The notes beneath the pieces were generated by a model. The model ran no database searches. It worked only from the letters and a program-made list of their open reading frames with translations, and had not been told where the DNA came from. Positions 53,601 through 64,000 of a stretch of DNA of 64,000 bases are shown in pieces (the stretch's first letter is position 1; each line of letters begins with the position of its first letter). The position numbers and the translations under genes were made by a program. The stretch is taken from the NCBI GenBank assembly GCA_025526995.1, contig JAHLKG010000001.1, positions 1,178,001 through 1,242,000 of the forward strand, written 5' to 3'. The DNA comes from Powellomyces hirtus (lineage: Eukaryota; Chytridiomycota; Chytridiomycetes; Spizellomycetales; Powellomycetaceae).

Positions 53601-56269
53601 CAGTTGCTGTATTTCCTTCTCCTGTGACTCACTTGCAGCCAACGTTGCAATGTACTGCATCTTAGTAGCCTCCAGTTCCCTCATGGAGTCTAGTGAGGAT
53701 CCCGCAAGCCGATGACCAAAGGCCGTACCAAGCGAATGTCGTACAGATACTCCGGCGATGTCTTCCACACTTTGAACCAAGTCTTCTGCGAGAGCTTGGA
53801 ATTTTCCTTCTCTACTAGTTTTTTCGGAGGTCCCGTGCACAGAAAACCTGTTGCTGATGCTCTCCATAGTACGATGTATGAGAGTTAGGGTTTCTGACGC
53901 ATCCTCACGCAATTCAAGGTCTGTATCTATACTGAGGGTCGAGAGATTCGTTCGCTCCTGTACTGGTATCGGAATCGGGGTAGTTCTTTCGTGTACGGCT
54001 TGAACGACATGCGCCATATGTTCTATTGAGGTGACAAGGATATGACGAGCGCGTTGTGGATCCGGCAGCGCCTTTGCAGTTTCCAACAGGCGCGCGAGTA
54101 TTGCCTGTGGATCCCCTAGTGATGCACTGCGCTCACGGAAACTAGCTTCCATCAAATCCAAATCCTCCAATCGATCCTCCTCATATGCCTCCAATTGTAT
54201 GCGCAAGGCGTCGGGAGCATCCATGTCCTGCAACACCCGCATAACGGTCCTAAGTCCACGATGTTCCACCTCCCTACGAATCGCCCATCGTTCCCTGGAT
54301 TCTTCGGGAGCAGAGATTAATCCGTTCAAAAAAATCATGATTGCCGTCCGATAGTCCCACACCGCAGAGCAGTCTCCCATATTTCGCTCGTCTTCAGGCG
54401 TGCCTGTATACGTGTCGGTAGGGTTTGCAAATGGATCGAGCAACGAATGAACAATGAAGTGAAATCTTGCTGGTTCTTTTTGCATTGCAGCAAGGTCCGC
54501 CATAGAAGAGAGAGCCAGCAATCGACCTTGCTCGGACAGGAGGCACATTGGCCCAAGGATCTCCGCAACAGCTGTGCGCAAACCCAGATTGGCTCGCCGC
54601 ACGCGGACATCGGTTGACGGATTCGATGTAGATAGCTCCGGTGCAGCCAAACAACAAGCAAGTTGCCTCATCAGCGACGGCGAGGCCAGAACGGCGGCGC
54701 AACCGACATCCGCGTTCATAATTAGTTTCAAGCAGCGCACGGTTTCGAGACCCAGCTCGTCTTCCAGCACCGCATCTGCGTACGATGCCTGCCCTCCAGC
54801 TCCTTGAGCCATTCGCTTGCTTACGGTGTAGCTCCGATATGGTCGGGGCCCCCTCGTGGCCGGCGGCATGCTTGCATCCAGGTGTCGCAGTTTCTTAGCC
54901 TCTGACACGCGATCAAGAACCACTTCTAATGCCCCAACCCCTCGAATACCATTTGAACCTAGGTAAGGAACATCGGCCTCTACCACTTCACAGATGAAAC
55001 TGGGTCCGGAGAGTGATAGCGTGATTCGGAATGCAGTCAAGTGACGATAGAGCGCTTTGAGTGGAGTGTTTCTGTTTGCCAGTAATGCCACAAATCTTTG
55101 CGGTGTTTGTTCTCCCAGCGTATTGAATAGTCCTGGAGCGTCTTTCTGTAATGAGTCTGATCGCTCCGGACAGTTGGAGAGGACATTCTGTTGTACAGTG
55201 CTCTGTCTCTGTTCAAAGTTTGAAACAATCGGTTGCTTCCCCAGCTTGGAATCAATCTCCTTTCGACGCACATAGTGGTACTGCCTTATGATTGCTCGCT
55301 GTCGATCTTCATCCATTGTCAACATATTATCCCGTGCAGATCCTTTGATGTCAAGCTCATCCTGCGGTAATGGCATACGTGAACCGGAAGAATGAGTCAC
55401 CAAATATTTATCATAGTGCGGATAGCTATTCCAATATCTATCAGACGACTCCATTTACTCACCAAAACGTTTCGAAACACGTTATTCAGATCATGGGAGT
55501 GATGATTATCCATTGCTGTGCCAAATTGTCCTGACATCCTCGCTGCTTGTGATTGAGGAGTTGGCATCATTGGTCTAGGCGCAGGATAGGCGCCCGGGAT
55601 ACTGTTGTTTGCTTCAGCCTCCCGTCGTTTTTCAATTTCGCGTCGTTTGCGATACTGCTGGATGATCTTCGTGCACGTGTAAGAAATAAGTAGCAACTGA
55701 TTAATAAGAGAGGCGCTTACCTCGGCTTTTTTCTTGCTGTCGAGAGTACGAGTCATCGTAACCTGGGCAGGTTCCGGAATTTTCAGTCGCTGCAAAACAG
55801 CCAAGAAAGTTCTTTCGAGCCGTTCGTCAGAGTCCCCGTTCAACGAGGCAATAGAAGACTTGGCCTTCACAGACTTTGGGTGCACTCCTGTGGCACCGAC
55901 ATCCGGTGACAATGCTAATCCCGACACTGATTGCGGGACCATCAGGTTGCTTGGTGGCATGAGTCTCGCACCTGAAGGTGGCCCGCCTGGGCGACTCTGC
56001 TGCCAGTCCATCAAGAGACGTCTCTTGCGGCTGTCATCCAGACGTAGCATGTTCTGTCTGGCAGAACCTGATATCCCTCTATCGTCCAACATTTTCTCAT
56101 ATGACGCCTCCACGCCCCCGTCTACCGGGCGGTCTTGCTCGTCGTGCCCGGCCTTGAACAGCTTTTGCCCCAACCTAGCCAGCTTGCCCTCCATTTTCTT
56201 TATGGACAAGGGACCGTGAGAAGACGTCCGCCGACCTTGGCCTGGACTAGAGGACGCCGGCCTGTACAT
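50616..56269 (-). CDS. Formin (Bni1/SepA/diaphanous class), three exons
   Basis: Actin nucleator of about 1,832 residues. Exons: 56269-55721, 55666-55463 and 55361-50616. Intron 1 (54 bp) has no stop and can be read through. Intron 2 (101 bp) hides the false start MESSDRYW at 55454. Order: a short helical motif DDRGISGSARQNML (residues 62-75) repeated after intron 2 as DELDIKGSARDNML; FH3/armadillo region (about 275-650); coiled coils; polyproline FH1 (DNA 53020-53160); FH2 (about 1040-1430) with MKPLQWVKI, RRAQNIAIML, GNYLNGTSFRGEAHGFKLD; Ser/Thr-rich tail with basic stretch LKARVTLKKKMM. It should act at polarity sites and the septum. An upstream in-frame Met at 56395 would add 42 residues. 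Confidence 0.9.
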
Positions 56270-56395
56270 TTCGAAATTGCCCAAAAAATACCGCTGCAGA
56301 GTGGCAGAAGAGTTTATGTAGCGACAAGCTGAAGGACTGTTGAACTGCCTGGCGTAATGATAGCACCAGCCACCTGCGCAGCGGACGCGTTCCAT

Positions 56396-56803
56396 GCCAA
56401 AAACAAATTAACAGCAGACGAACGCTAATGAAATACAGGACTCCAAGTCAATAGAGCAATTCACCAAAGCGTTGACAATGACATTGTCGCTCTCCTCCTC
56501 CCAATCATTCAAGGCAGGAAACAAAGGTGAATGGTCGTTCTCTTGACTGAACTTGGAGACTGTCGCTTAGAATAATGGGCGACAACTTTCTGAGAAAAAC
56601 ATTCCGGCTAAGACCGCGGAACCATGAGGTAACATGATCCAGGTCTGATCATAACAACAGTTAGCACTTGCTGAATTGGGACACAACTCAAACCCTGATC
56701 CTACAACTGCACTGTACAACGGTTTAATGTGGTGTTGTATCCAAATGGAATAATCCTCATTTATATTTGTTGTGAAATCGCCATATTCTACGCGTCAAGT
56801 CGT
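56396..56803. other. Intergenic region between formin start and Sec66 stop
   Basis: No coding sequence seen. It should hold the formin promoter and the Sec66 3' end, both genes being on the minus strand. Confidence 0.55.
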
Positions 56804-57679
56804 CTATTTTGTCTTCCGCTTGGTTTTGGATCCTTTTCCTGCCGTCCCCGCCTTCCCCGTCTTTGCAGCGCGCCTCTTCTCCTCCTCCTCTTCGGCCATC
56901 AATTCATTCGCTATGCGCTGACTGCGCTCGGCATCAGTCTCTGTTGGAGACCCGCTAACGGACTTTTGCTCGTCGGCGGAACCGACATTCGCCGTGGCCG
57001 CCGCGCGCTCCGCATTCTGTTGGGCTTGCTGTTGGGCCGTGAGTTGGGCTTCTCGTTGCGCTTGCATCTGTACTATTTGCGAAGCCTCTTGAAAAATGGT
57101 TTTTCCCCAGCCAGCTTTGTACATCTCTGCTTCCTCCATGACCTGCATCGTTGTGGAATTAGGGTCAAATCGCACTCCACACTAACATAACCTATACTAC
57201 CAACGAACCTCGTTGATTTCGCCCTCCAGCTCCTGCTCTGCGGTCACCAGTTTCTCGAGCAAATCTTCACCGACAGTTCCTTTATTCACCAATTGTTGGA
57301 GTGGTGGTTTCTCCTCTCGAATATGAAAGACGCGTTGAACGTCCGTAAGGGCCCGCTTCATCAGTGCTGTCATAAGAAGTTTGAGGCCGTTCGGATCCTC
57401 AGGAGAATACATTTCCGCGAGCTCATTGTATTGCGTCCGCGCAGTGTGTGGCGGAAAGTAACCATCTGTGTGCGCATCTGTGCAAAGAGAAACAGTCCAC
57501 CTGGATAAGCATCATGCTACCAACCACCGGTACGGCCGTGTTGGTGGACTTTCAGGTTACTCACGTTCGACCGCGACCAACTGTTTCGCGCGATTCCACC
57601 GAACATATGCGGTGAACAGCAAGCCAATGCCGATAAGGTACAACACAGGAGTCCAGAAAGCTGCGTTGGCAGACGTCAT
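56804..57679 (-). CDS. SEC66: Sec66 (Sec71), subunit of the Sec62/63 ER translocation complex
   Basis: Three exons (57679-57565, 57477-57209, 57142-56804) give 240 residues. A short N-terminus is followed by one membrane segment (FWTPVLYLIGIGLLFTAYV, about residues 8-26). The cytosolic domain has GYFPPHTARTQYNEL, LMTALMKRALTDVQRVFHIR, LLEKLVTAEQELEGEINEV and YKAGWGKTIFQEASQIV, all typical of fungal Sec66. The tail is rich in Gln, Ala and Lys. Splicing is supported by GTGAGT...CAG and GTTCGT...CAG and by continuous frame. Exon 2 has two in-frame acceptors 12 bp apart (57477 and 57465). The protein assists post-translational import into the ER. Confidence 0.9.
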
Positions 57680-57949
57680 GGTAAACTCAAATGGCCCACA
57701 ATAGAATAATGAACTAATGTTCGACGATTTGCTCGTGGTGGTTTCTTCTAGCGTCGTCGATCTACCGGTATCCGTTAGGTCACATGCTGCTGAGACTCTC
57801 ACGTGACTGTCTGGCTGGTTCAGTGTGCTACGCGTAACTAAGCCTCCAGTCGACTTGGCACCTGTCAAACTAATAACTCGAGCTTGAGCACACTCCACGT
57901 CTGGCCAGATACTTGGCCTTTCCGGGCCCATTGACATTGGCAAAACCAC
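57680..57949. other. Sec66 upstream region
   Basis: The Sec66 frame stays open to 57949, but the membrane segment starts best at the Met at 57679. The rest has no recognisable coding character and probably holds the promoter. Confidence 0.4.
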
Positions 57950-58660
57950 TCAAGGCTCACAGAAAATGACAATCAGACTCCCATTGACAGTGACGGCAAC
58001 CACCAGCGCGATGGTCAGGACAATGTGGTCCAAAACACCGTTTTCTCACTATTCTCTTTTGACAACGGTGAAGAGTTAGTAGGCAAGCCTGCCGGCCGTG
58101 GCGACCCCATCCCATTTGACTGTGGACTTGACAATCGTGAAGACGATAACAACTCTGCCCCTGCCAACCCGAATACCACCAACAAACTGAAGCTATAACC
58201 GGTGCACTCAAAGAACTCGATTCCAAAGTCCTCGCTTTGAAAGACCCGAATCCCATGGACGTCACCGGCAAAGATACTTTATCCAACGACACTTTATCGG
58301 ATCGCTTATAAAGACCTCCCCGTCAAATCTGTCAAAGATGGCACGTCGGATGACCCCACTTATCGAAGACGACGCAACCAAAGACAGTTTGTTGGGTGAC
58401 AGCTCATGTAAAGACGACGCATCGAAAGACCACAGTTCCAGAGATAGATTATCCGATGAGCCAATTCTGGGGAGCACATTTCCAAAAAAGACACATCCAT
58501 CCATGACAGCCCCGACACAACCCGGGTCACAACCCCGGCCACAACCCTGGCAGTAAAACTCCAGGCGGTTCGGAGGACGAAGATGACTCCGAGTCCGAGC
58601 GAGAGGAAACAGAGAAATCAGAGCCCATCTCCTGTACGTTTATCTAATTGCAAAAACATG
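57950..58660 (+). pseudogene. Degenerate acidic Asp/Asn/Ser-rich coding-like sequence, unrecognised
   Basis: The plus strand shows successive frame fragments with coding-like composition: DNVVQNTVFSLFSFDNGEEL (near 58033), LKELDSKVLALKDPNPMDV (near 58209), DDATKDSLLGDSSCKDDASK (near 58370) and an acidic GGSEDEDDSESEREE (near 58570). Stops and frame changes separate them. The low-complexity acidic style is reminiscent of fungal retroelement gag regions, but no family motif is visible. Confidence 0.25.
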
Positions 58661-58993
58661 GCCTGTTGCAACAAACCGGATCCCCAGACATAACGCCACG
58701 GTCACACTCGATCCTCCGTGGAGGGAGTCTCTGGAGGCCCAAGGTGTCAATCGTCCGCCATCTGGGAGTACAAGTAGCGCTTCGGCTCCGCAACCACCTT
58801 TGTCTTTGAGACGAATTGCCTGAACGCGAACCCATTGATGGCCACACCTTTCGTCTGACACATCCCACCGACGGTTGGGCACTGGAGTTTGAACAGCACC
58901 CGATGTCGACGTTCGAGCCGAACTGTTTTTGCTGACATCTTGTTGGCCTTCATAAAGATCCTTCTCACCTGAAACAATTCCCACCATCTACGT

Positions 58994-59389
58994 ATGTCGC
59001 ATCATTTCCCGAACAGCCCATTGTACGGGATGGGGCCGCCGGTGGACGCCAGTTTTAATATACCGCTGAGAGAGGTGGCCGGCGCCAAGGACCTGAACCC
59101 AGCTCAACGAGTAGTCGAACCTTCTCCGGACGAGCCTAGGGCCAAAAGGCAGCCTTACCGGCGAGCTGACAACAATGGACTTTGTCAACCGCCGGAACGT
59201 GCCCTTCTGCTGCTCCAGTGCCTGGCTCAAGCATATGATAAAGAGCACAAGTTACTTCCTTGGCCGAAAGAAGTGCAAGACATGTTTTCCAACCTTTCTT
59301 CAAGTGGAGCTCAACTCAGCCCAAGTGACATTGGACCACTCGACGTCGACCAAGGCCCGGTTCCAAGGCGTGCGATGGGTGTTGTCTAG
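58994..59389 (+). other. Unrecognised 131-codon reading frame
   Basis: Open frame starting MSHHFPNSPLYGMGPP; no domain recognised. Other frames of the same stretch are also open, so coding status is doubtful. It lies in the gene-poor interval between Sec66 and the arrestin-like gene. Confidence 0.2.
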
Positions 59390-60029
59390 TTTCAGAATTT
59401 GGCCAATGTCTGGGGTCGCCTGAGGAGAGAAATCGTCCCGCTAGCGGGCTCCTCACGTCCCGGCACCCACAATGACAGGTTGCCATAGCTGGAGCAATCC
59501 TGTCTATTGTTCCAGAACGGGGTTCGACGAACCAATGTCATAACGCCACTGCTGAATAGAACATCCAGAGGTTGCGGATTGTCCGAATAATTTTTTAGGT
59601 TACTCCAGTTCGTAACGAGTCCCAGTCAGCAACGTTCTTCTGAACTCCTTGCCATAAAATTTGATACCTGTATGTCACCAACCAGCAAACAGCGCGGCGC
59701 TGATTATTATGCAACGAAAAATCAAGAGCAAAAGAAACAAAAATTGTGGATGCGACATGAAAAACCTTCTATATCAAGTTCGATCTCCTTTGTGATGCCG
59801 AACATCACCGACGAGGCGGGGGCCGTCGAGGTTTCAGCCACGGTCACAGTGAAGAGTTCGATACTGTAGTAGACTTGCTTGCTTCGATCCTTTCTCTCCT
59901 CGCTGTTTCACGGAACGCAACTGCTACACAAACCCTGAAATTCAGCAACGAAAAAAGCTCAATCGAAACATACTGTATTCCTGCCTCCTTCCGCTCTAAC
60001 GTATACCCCCTCCCCTGCCTGACTTCCTC
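59390..60029. other. Upstream region of the arrestin-like gene
   Basis: No supported gene. Pyrimidine-rich tracts just before 60030 suit a fungal promoter or 5' leader. A 65-codon frame at 59672-59869 has no recognisable content. Confidence 0.45.
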
Positions 60030-61679
60030 ATGCCTGTGACCTCTGATGAGCGTTTGTCCGCTTCATTTCACGATACCCGTCCTTCTCGCAGCACCCCTAC
60101 CACCAGCAACAACAACACTCTTAACAGTATCAGCAACCCTGGTCGAAGCTCGTCAGCACCACCACCGTCTCGTCGTCCTCCGCAACTGTCTGGGACTCAC
60201 CACCAACGGTCGCATTTTGACATGGTCGAGCTCACTCATGTCCAGCCGCCACCCCCAGGCGCGCCTGGTCCGACGCCCGCTGAAGTTCGGCGTACTAAAG
60301 CCGGCGGAAAAAATATACGACGATTTGACATCGAGATTGAGGGCAATAAAACTACTTTCCTCCCCGGTCAGCAGATCAAAGGGAAGATTGTACTGGCCTT
60401 GGAAGATGTGTGTCCGGTAAAGTTGCTGCGGATCCGTTTCTCCGGGATCATACAAACGCAGATGTTCAAGACAGAGACTTCGTATGTATCATCCTTCTTG
60501 ATGTCACCCCCTGTCCGACAGATTCTGTGTGAACAATTGTCATAGAGTGGTCTTCACCGGCGCGAGTTCTCACCATTTTTCCTCAACTGTAGGATAACAA
60601 ATCAAAACACATCGACTATCACCTTGTTCAAGGAGCTGGAGACATTTCTAGGCACAATTCTTCCTAATGCTGAGCCGGAAATGCTCGAGCGAGGCGAACA
60701 CCATTTCCCATTCGTATTCCGCGTGCCGCCAGCACAGCTTCCTGCATCGTTTGAGGGTCGCAGCGGCCGCGTCCGTTACGAGATTGCGGCTGTCCTCGCC
60801 AGGCCCGGAAATCTGAATAAGCTCATACATTGTCCCATAACTGTGCCGAGCACCCTGGATTCCACAGATCTCGATATGCTGGAACGTTGTCAGGCCGGAG
60901 ACGGAGCACCTGTCGGGCGTTGGTTCTGGAAATCTGGTAATTGCCCGCGTTGCTTTTGACCTGGCCTTCCTATACATTTGAGATTGCGCAAATTATCCAC
61001 CAATCGCTTACTGCTCGTATTTACGTCATATTCTCTTGCACAATAAGGTCACTTGGAGGTTGTTGTTAGTCTTCCCAAAACAGGCTATACGAGCGAGGAA
61101 GTTGTTCCTTTGAAGATTGAGTTGACGAATCATTCAGGGAGTGGAGCCATCTTGAAGGACATATCAATGAAACAGCGAGTCATGTACAAGATAGTCAATA
61201 CGTAAGTACAGCGTGATGCGATCCAAACTCGGAAGATAATTTCCTGATGCTCCTGTCCTTGTGGCGCGAAACCTGCCTTCCATGTCTGTAGCGTGCGAGG
61301 CCCTGACACGGAACGAATACACCGCATCAATTTCACAGAGCGTTTTTCTTCCCAAACACGGAAAGTCAACCGGTACATCAACTTCCCAATCCCACCCACC
61401 ACAGTGATGTCGCCCTCCATCTCCTCCACAATTCTCAATGTCACCCACGTCCTCGTCGTCAAAATCGTGTCCAAAGCACGATTCAGCAAGCCCATCAAGG
61501 TGGAGCTCCCAATCGTTGTCACGGGCTTCCCAGCGGTGTATTTCGATAACCAGATTGCTAGTGTGGAAACACTGCCACTATATCAGCAACCAGAAGAAGT
61601 GATTCATAGTCGGGAGGTGCTGACATTACCTCCAACCCCAATATTACCAGGTAGCCTTTCCGACGATGATGCGGACTGA
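60030..61679 (+). CDS. Arrestin-domain protein (four exons)
   Basis: Exons 60030-60481, 60593-60936, 61048-61201 and 61292-61679 give 445 residues in continuous frame, with GTATGT, GTAATT and GTAAGT donors. A Ser/Pro-rich N-terminus of about 90 residues precedes the arrestin N-domain (RRFDIEIEGNKTTFLPGQQI, GKIVLAL, LRIRFSGIIQT, HHFPFVFRVPPAQLPASFEG, GRVRYEIAAVL) and the C-domain (HLEVVVSLPKTGYTSEEVVP, LKIELTNHSG, RYINFPIPPT). This is the alpha-arrestin pattern; yeast relatives act as ubiquitin-ligase adaptors in endocytosis of membrane proteins. The tail has LPLYQQPEE and LPPTP but no clear PPxY. The specific orthologue is not assigned. Confidence 0.85.
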
Positions 61680-62040
61680 TTGGACACGCCGGCGTATATA
61701 CTTTTATTATTCTTTCTTATGTACATTTTGATAGATGGGTGGAATAGATAGTCTGCAACATGTGAATGAGCCTCTGAAATCATCAAATCGCTCGCATATA
61801 GCGCTGACGTGTGGACGGTTCGTAAAACCTTCAAGCTCTGGTAGGATATTTGATGTAAAGGCGTGAAGGTCGCCGACCGCGATCGTAATTTGCTTGGTCG
61901 CTCAACGACGTGTTCACGTGTCGGATGGCAAAACGGACGGAACGAATGCTGATGAGGGGACAGCTGAAGTGCTTAAACCGGTATAGTTGATGATGGCAAC
62001 AGTTCGAGTGTGTGAACCGGTGTTGTGTTCCTTTTTTGCA
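61680..62040. other. Convergent 3' region between the arrestin-like gene and SF3B6
   Basis: The two genes end tail to tail 361 bp apart. No further gene seen; terminators of both should lie here. Confidence 0.5.
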
Positions 62041-62662
62041 CTAATCCTCCATTCCCAGCTTGTCTTTCATTTCCGAGACCTCGGCTTCCTTTTTGTCGAG
62101 ATCTTTCTTCTTCGTGGCTTTTGTCGTTGAATAGTACAGCACAATCAGATATCTCCCCATTATGTTGAATCCACTTAGGTGATCGCAAGCTGCCTTGGCG
62201 TCAAATATGTCTTCGTAAACTATTATGGAGAAGAGATTTCAGAGACAGTAGCAGCCATGCAAACTTGAATCAATCACGTACCGACGAAAGCTGTTCCACG
62301 TGTGTCTGTGGCGGTTCCTACTCTGATTTGTCTGATTGGACCGTACTTTCCCTACACGAACAAGACGGTATGAGTACCAGCGCATCTACAGTCTCTCAAG
62401 ATACCAGCTTCGGCAACCCAGGAACCGCCGCATAAACACATCAGTGGCATGCTTACAAAAAGATCGTACATGTCCTCAGCAGTGATTTTGAAAGGAAGAT
62501 TTCGAACGAACAGGACGCGATTAACTTCTGGGGGCAAGCGAACTAGATTCCAGAAATACAATAATCTACGAGTTAGTTCCTAGTACTTGAAGCGTTTGTC
62601 AGTTGGCTTCTCGTGCATTGCATTGCCATACCATTCGCGCGAGACTTTGCTGCCATAGCCAT
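62041..62662 (-). CDS. SF3B6: Splicing factor 3B subunit 6 (p14)
   Basis: Exons 62662-62632, 62542-62457, 62351-62282 and 62219-62041 give 121 residues (human 125). The product starts [20 protein letters not shown] and carries one RRM: RNP2-like [13 protein letters not shown]1-like RGTAFVVYED, then [13 protein letters not shown] and YLIVLYY, ending in a charged helix. The sequence is very close to metazoan p14 over its length. As part of the U2 snRNP SF3b complex it contacts SF3B1 and lies near the branch-point adenosine. The three introns (89, 105 and 62 bp) have GTATGG, GTAAGC and GTACGT donors. Exon 1 is only 31 bp. Confidence 0.95.
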
Positions 62663-62958
62663 TTTGACGAGGATATATGATATGGGCTTGAAAGAAAGGG
62701 GGGAGACCAAACGTTCTTCGATATGACGGAAAAGAGACTTTTGCGGTGGATTTAATGAGCTTCGTAGGGTAATTTCATGCTGAATCTCTTCGCAGAAGTT
62801 ACAGTGCCGGGGGTGACATTCTGGCTCGAGCCGGATGCTCTGCTTACACGCATGCTTGCGCCACACTGTCACCGCTACTTGTCTTTTGGCCAACGAAATA
62901 CGAGGTCCATCAAAGAGACGGCACTCAAGAGGTACTTGCGTGGCGATATATACCACTG
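62663..62958. promoter_or_regulatory. Divergent promoter between SF3B6 and the next gene
   Basis: The start codons of two divergent genes are 296 bp apart, so both promoters must share this interval. No specific element was identified. Confidence 0.5.
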
Positions 62959-64000
62959 ATGCATTCGCCAGCAGTCAGTGTCCGATGTGTGCTCGCAAGC
63001 GTTGCTCCGCGCGGGCATATACTAGGCAACTCCATTCGCCGTCCACAGTCACTCCAGCCACGGCCGTGTCTGCCAGTACTCTCCAAACCATCCTTTCCTA
63101 CCGCATTCCGACTACAGCATTCATCCACTCATAAGGGGCCGAAGGGATCTTGGAGCAATCCTGACGGACAGGTAGCGTTCGCTCATTTCCTTCTTCCGCT
63201 TTAGCATCTTTGACCCACGCTCATACAATGTGTTCAGGAAAGCGGTATTAAACTGCTCGCCAACGACCTTCTCATCGATCTTTCTTACCGCGCGTGGGCC
63301 AAGCTCATATTAGTGGCAATCACCGGAATCACTGCGGGCTGCCTCGCTGCCGAGCACGGGTCGGCTCTCCTGGCGCACACCGGCATTTTTGTATACCAAC
63401 CTGATGACGACGATGATGATGAAGATAACACGGCTGAGGCGCTCGTAGATGGCGCAGAAGGCGGGCAGACCACTGCGGGTGGGCAGGTCAAGTCTGCGGC
63501 TGATAAACAAGAGGCGCACTCCCAGGAGTTGGCGGCTTTGTTTGGGGATTTCCGCGTCAATCTTGCGTATAACTGGACTGCCGCAGATGGTAAGCATCCG
63601 CCTTGAAAGTTCTTTGCGACTGAATGATTATGGGTGTAAACACATTGCGTGTGAGAAGGCGCGTTCAATGGGAGATCTAGACTGGCGTTGCAGTGCATTG
63701 GAGAGAACTAGCTGCCCTAATGCCTTGTGAAACATCCTCTTGCTGAACGCTTCCTGTACTGAACACGCCTCCCCATTTTCTCACAGCGACGTACGTTACC
63801 CTGGCACGAGAGAAGCTCCACACGTCGTTGCATGAACTCGACACTATCGTGGCCAAATGGGAAGCCTCGCCCACCAGCACGTCCACGACCGCACAGGACA
63901 AGAAGGAAGTTGCATTGATCCGCAAATTCTTACAGGACAATCTTGACCTATTGGACGCTCGCGCGCGCGAGCTGGCTACGCTTCCTGGTTCTTCGCTGCT
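62959..64000 (+). CDS. Probable mitochondrial membrane protein, unrecognised (5' part)
   Basis: Predicted exons 62959-63171, 63238-63589 and 63787 onwards run past the window end in continuous frame. The N-terminus (MHSPAVSVRCVLASVAPRGH) is rich in Arg, Ser and Pro with almost no acidic residues, like a mitochondrial presequence. A hydrophobic segment (LILVAITGITAGCLAAE) follows, then an acidic run (QPDDDDDDEDN), and later helices (YVTLAREKLHTSLHELD, LIRKFLQDNLDLLDARAREL) that could be tetratricopeptide-like. Donors GTAGCG and GTAAGC, acceptors TTCAG and CACAG. The first donor is unusual, so exon 1 is the weakest part. Function not recognised. Confidence 0.5.

Noticed and set aside
55362..55454. 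MESSDRYW... as the formin N-terminus
   Set aside because: The first 31 codons are intron: GTGAGT at 55462 and CCGCAG at 55362 join FRNVL in frame to DELDIKG.
57557..57949. Sec66 start at 57949
   Set aside because: The extra 90 residues have no conservation-like character; family members start a few residues before the membrane segment, as at 57679.
58640..58987. Minus-strand 115-residue frame
   Set aside because: No recognisable domain, overlapping frames equally open, and no splice or context support.
62573..62956. A 127-residue minus-strand protein upstream of SF3B6
   Set aside because: Only its last part, from [10 protein letters not shown], is real (exon 1 of SF3B6); the rest is the divergent promoter.

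Overview
The window looks like fungal nuclear DNA, most likely from a basidiomycete (inference). The host genes have short spliceosomal introns (54 to about 200 bp, GTRNGT-type donors), and the gene set includes the fungal ER translocon subunit Sec66, a Bni1/SepA-class formin, an arrestin-domain protein and the U2 snRNP protein SF3B6/p14. No bacterial or organellar features were seen.

Positions 1-49402 are one uninterrupted nest of Ty1/copia LTR retrotransposons, named here A, B, B', C and E. Family A (+ strand) forms head-to-tail arrays sharing single LTRs. First comes the end of one copy (A1) and two copies of a 2,038-bp deletion derivative. Then come three copies of a 5,130-bp unit (A4-A6; LTR starts at 13760, 18890, 24020 and 29150). 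Every A copy whose gag lies in the window carries a solo B-type LTR in gag, flanked where both ends are visible by the 5-bp duplication CAACA. All copies share inactivating lesions, so the array grew by DNA-level recombination rather than retrotransposition. Family B occurs as B1 (7337-13096, -), B2 (30051-35812, -), B3 (42520-48153, +, duplication GAATC) and a truncated B4 (39221-40167). B1 and B2 keep uninterrupted polyproteins of about 1,624 codons. Element E (38925-49372, -, duplication ATTGA) is split by B3 and B4 and itself sits in the LTR of an old B' element, whose right edge at 49402 ends the nest.

The most striking content is a chromodomain-like segment in the polyproteins of two divergent copia families (B and E). 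It lies between integrase and reverse transcriptase; chromodomains are classically a Ty3/gypsy chromovirus trait. Other notable points are a primer-binding site matching the anticodon arm of initiator tRNA-Met in A, B and E, 10-bp-stepped GAA motifs resembling a heat-shock element in the A LTR, paired CACGTG boxes in the B and E LTRs, and premature stops that are all TGA where CGA is seen or expected.

Positions 49403-64000 are host sequence. In order: an AT-rich gene-free stretch, a formin gene (-), Sec66 (-), an unresolved region at about 57950-60029, an arrestin-like gene (+, four exons), SF3B6 (-, four exons, convergent with the arrestin gene), and the 5' part of a gene for a probable mitochondrial membrane protein (+), divergent from SF3B6 and running off the window end. 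The genes act in actin nucleation, ER protein import, membrane-protein trafficking and splicing, and show no operon-like relation.
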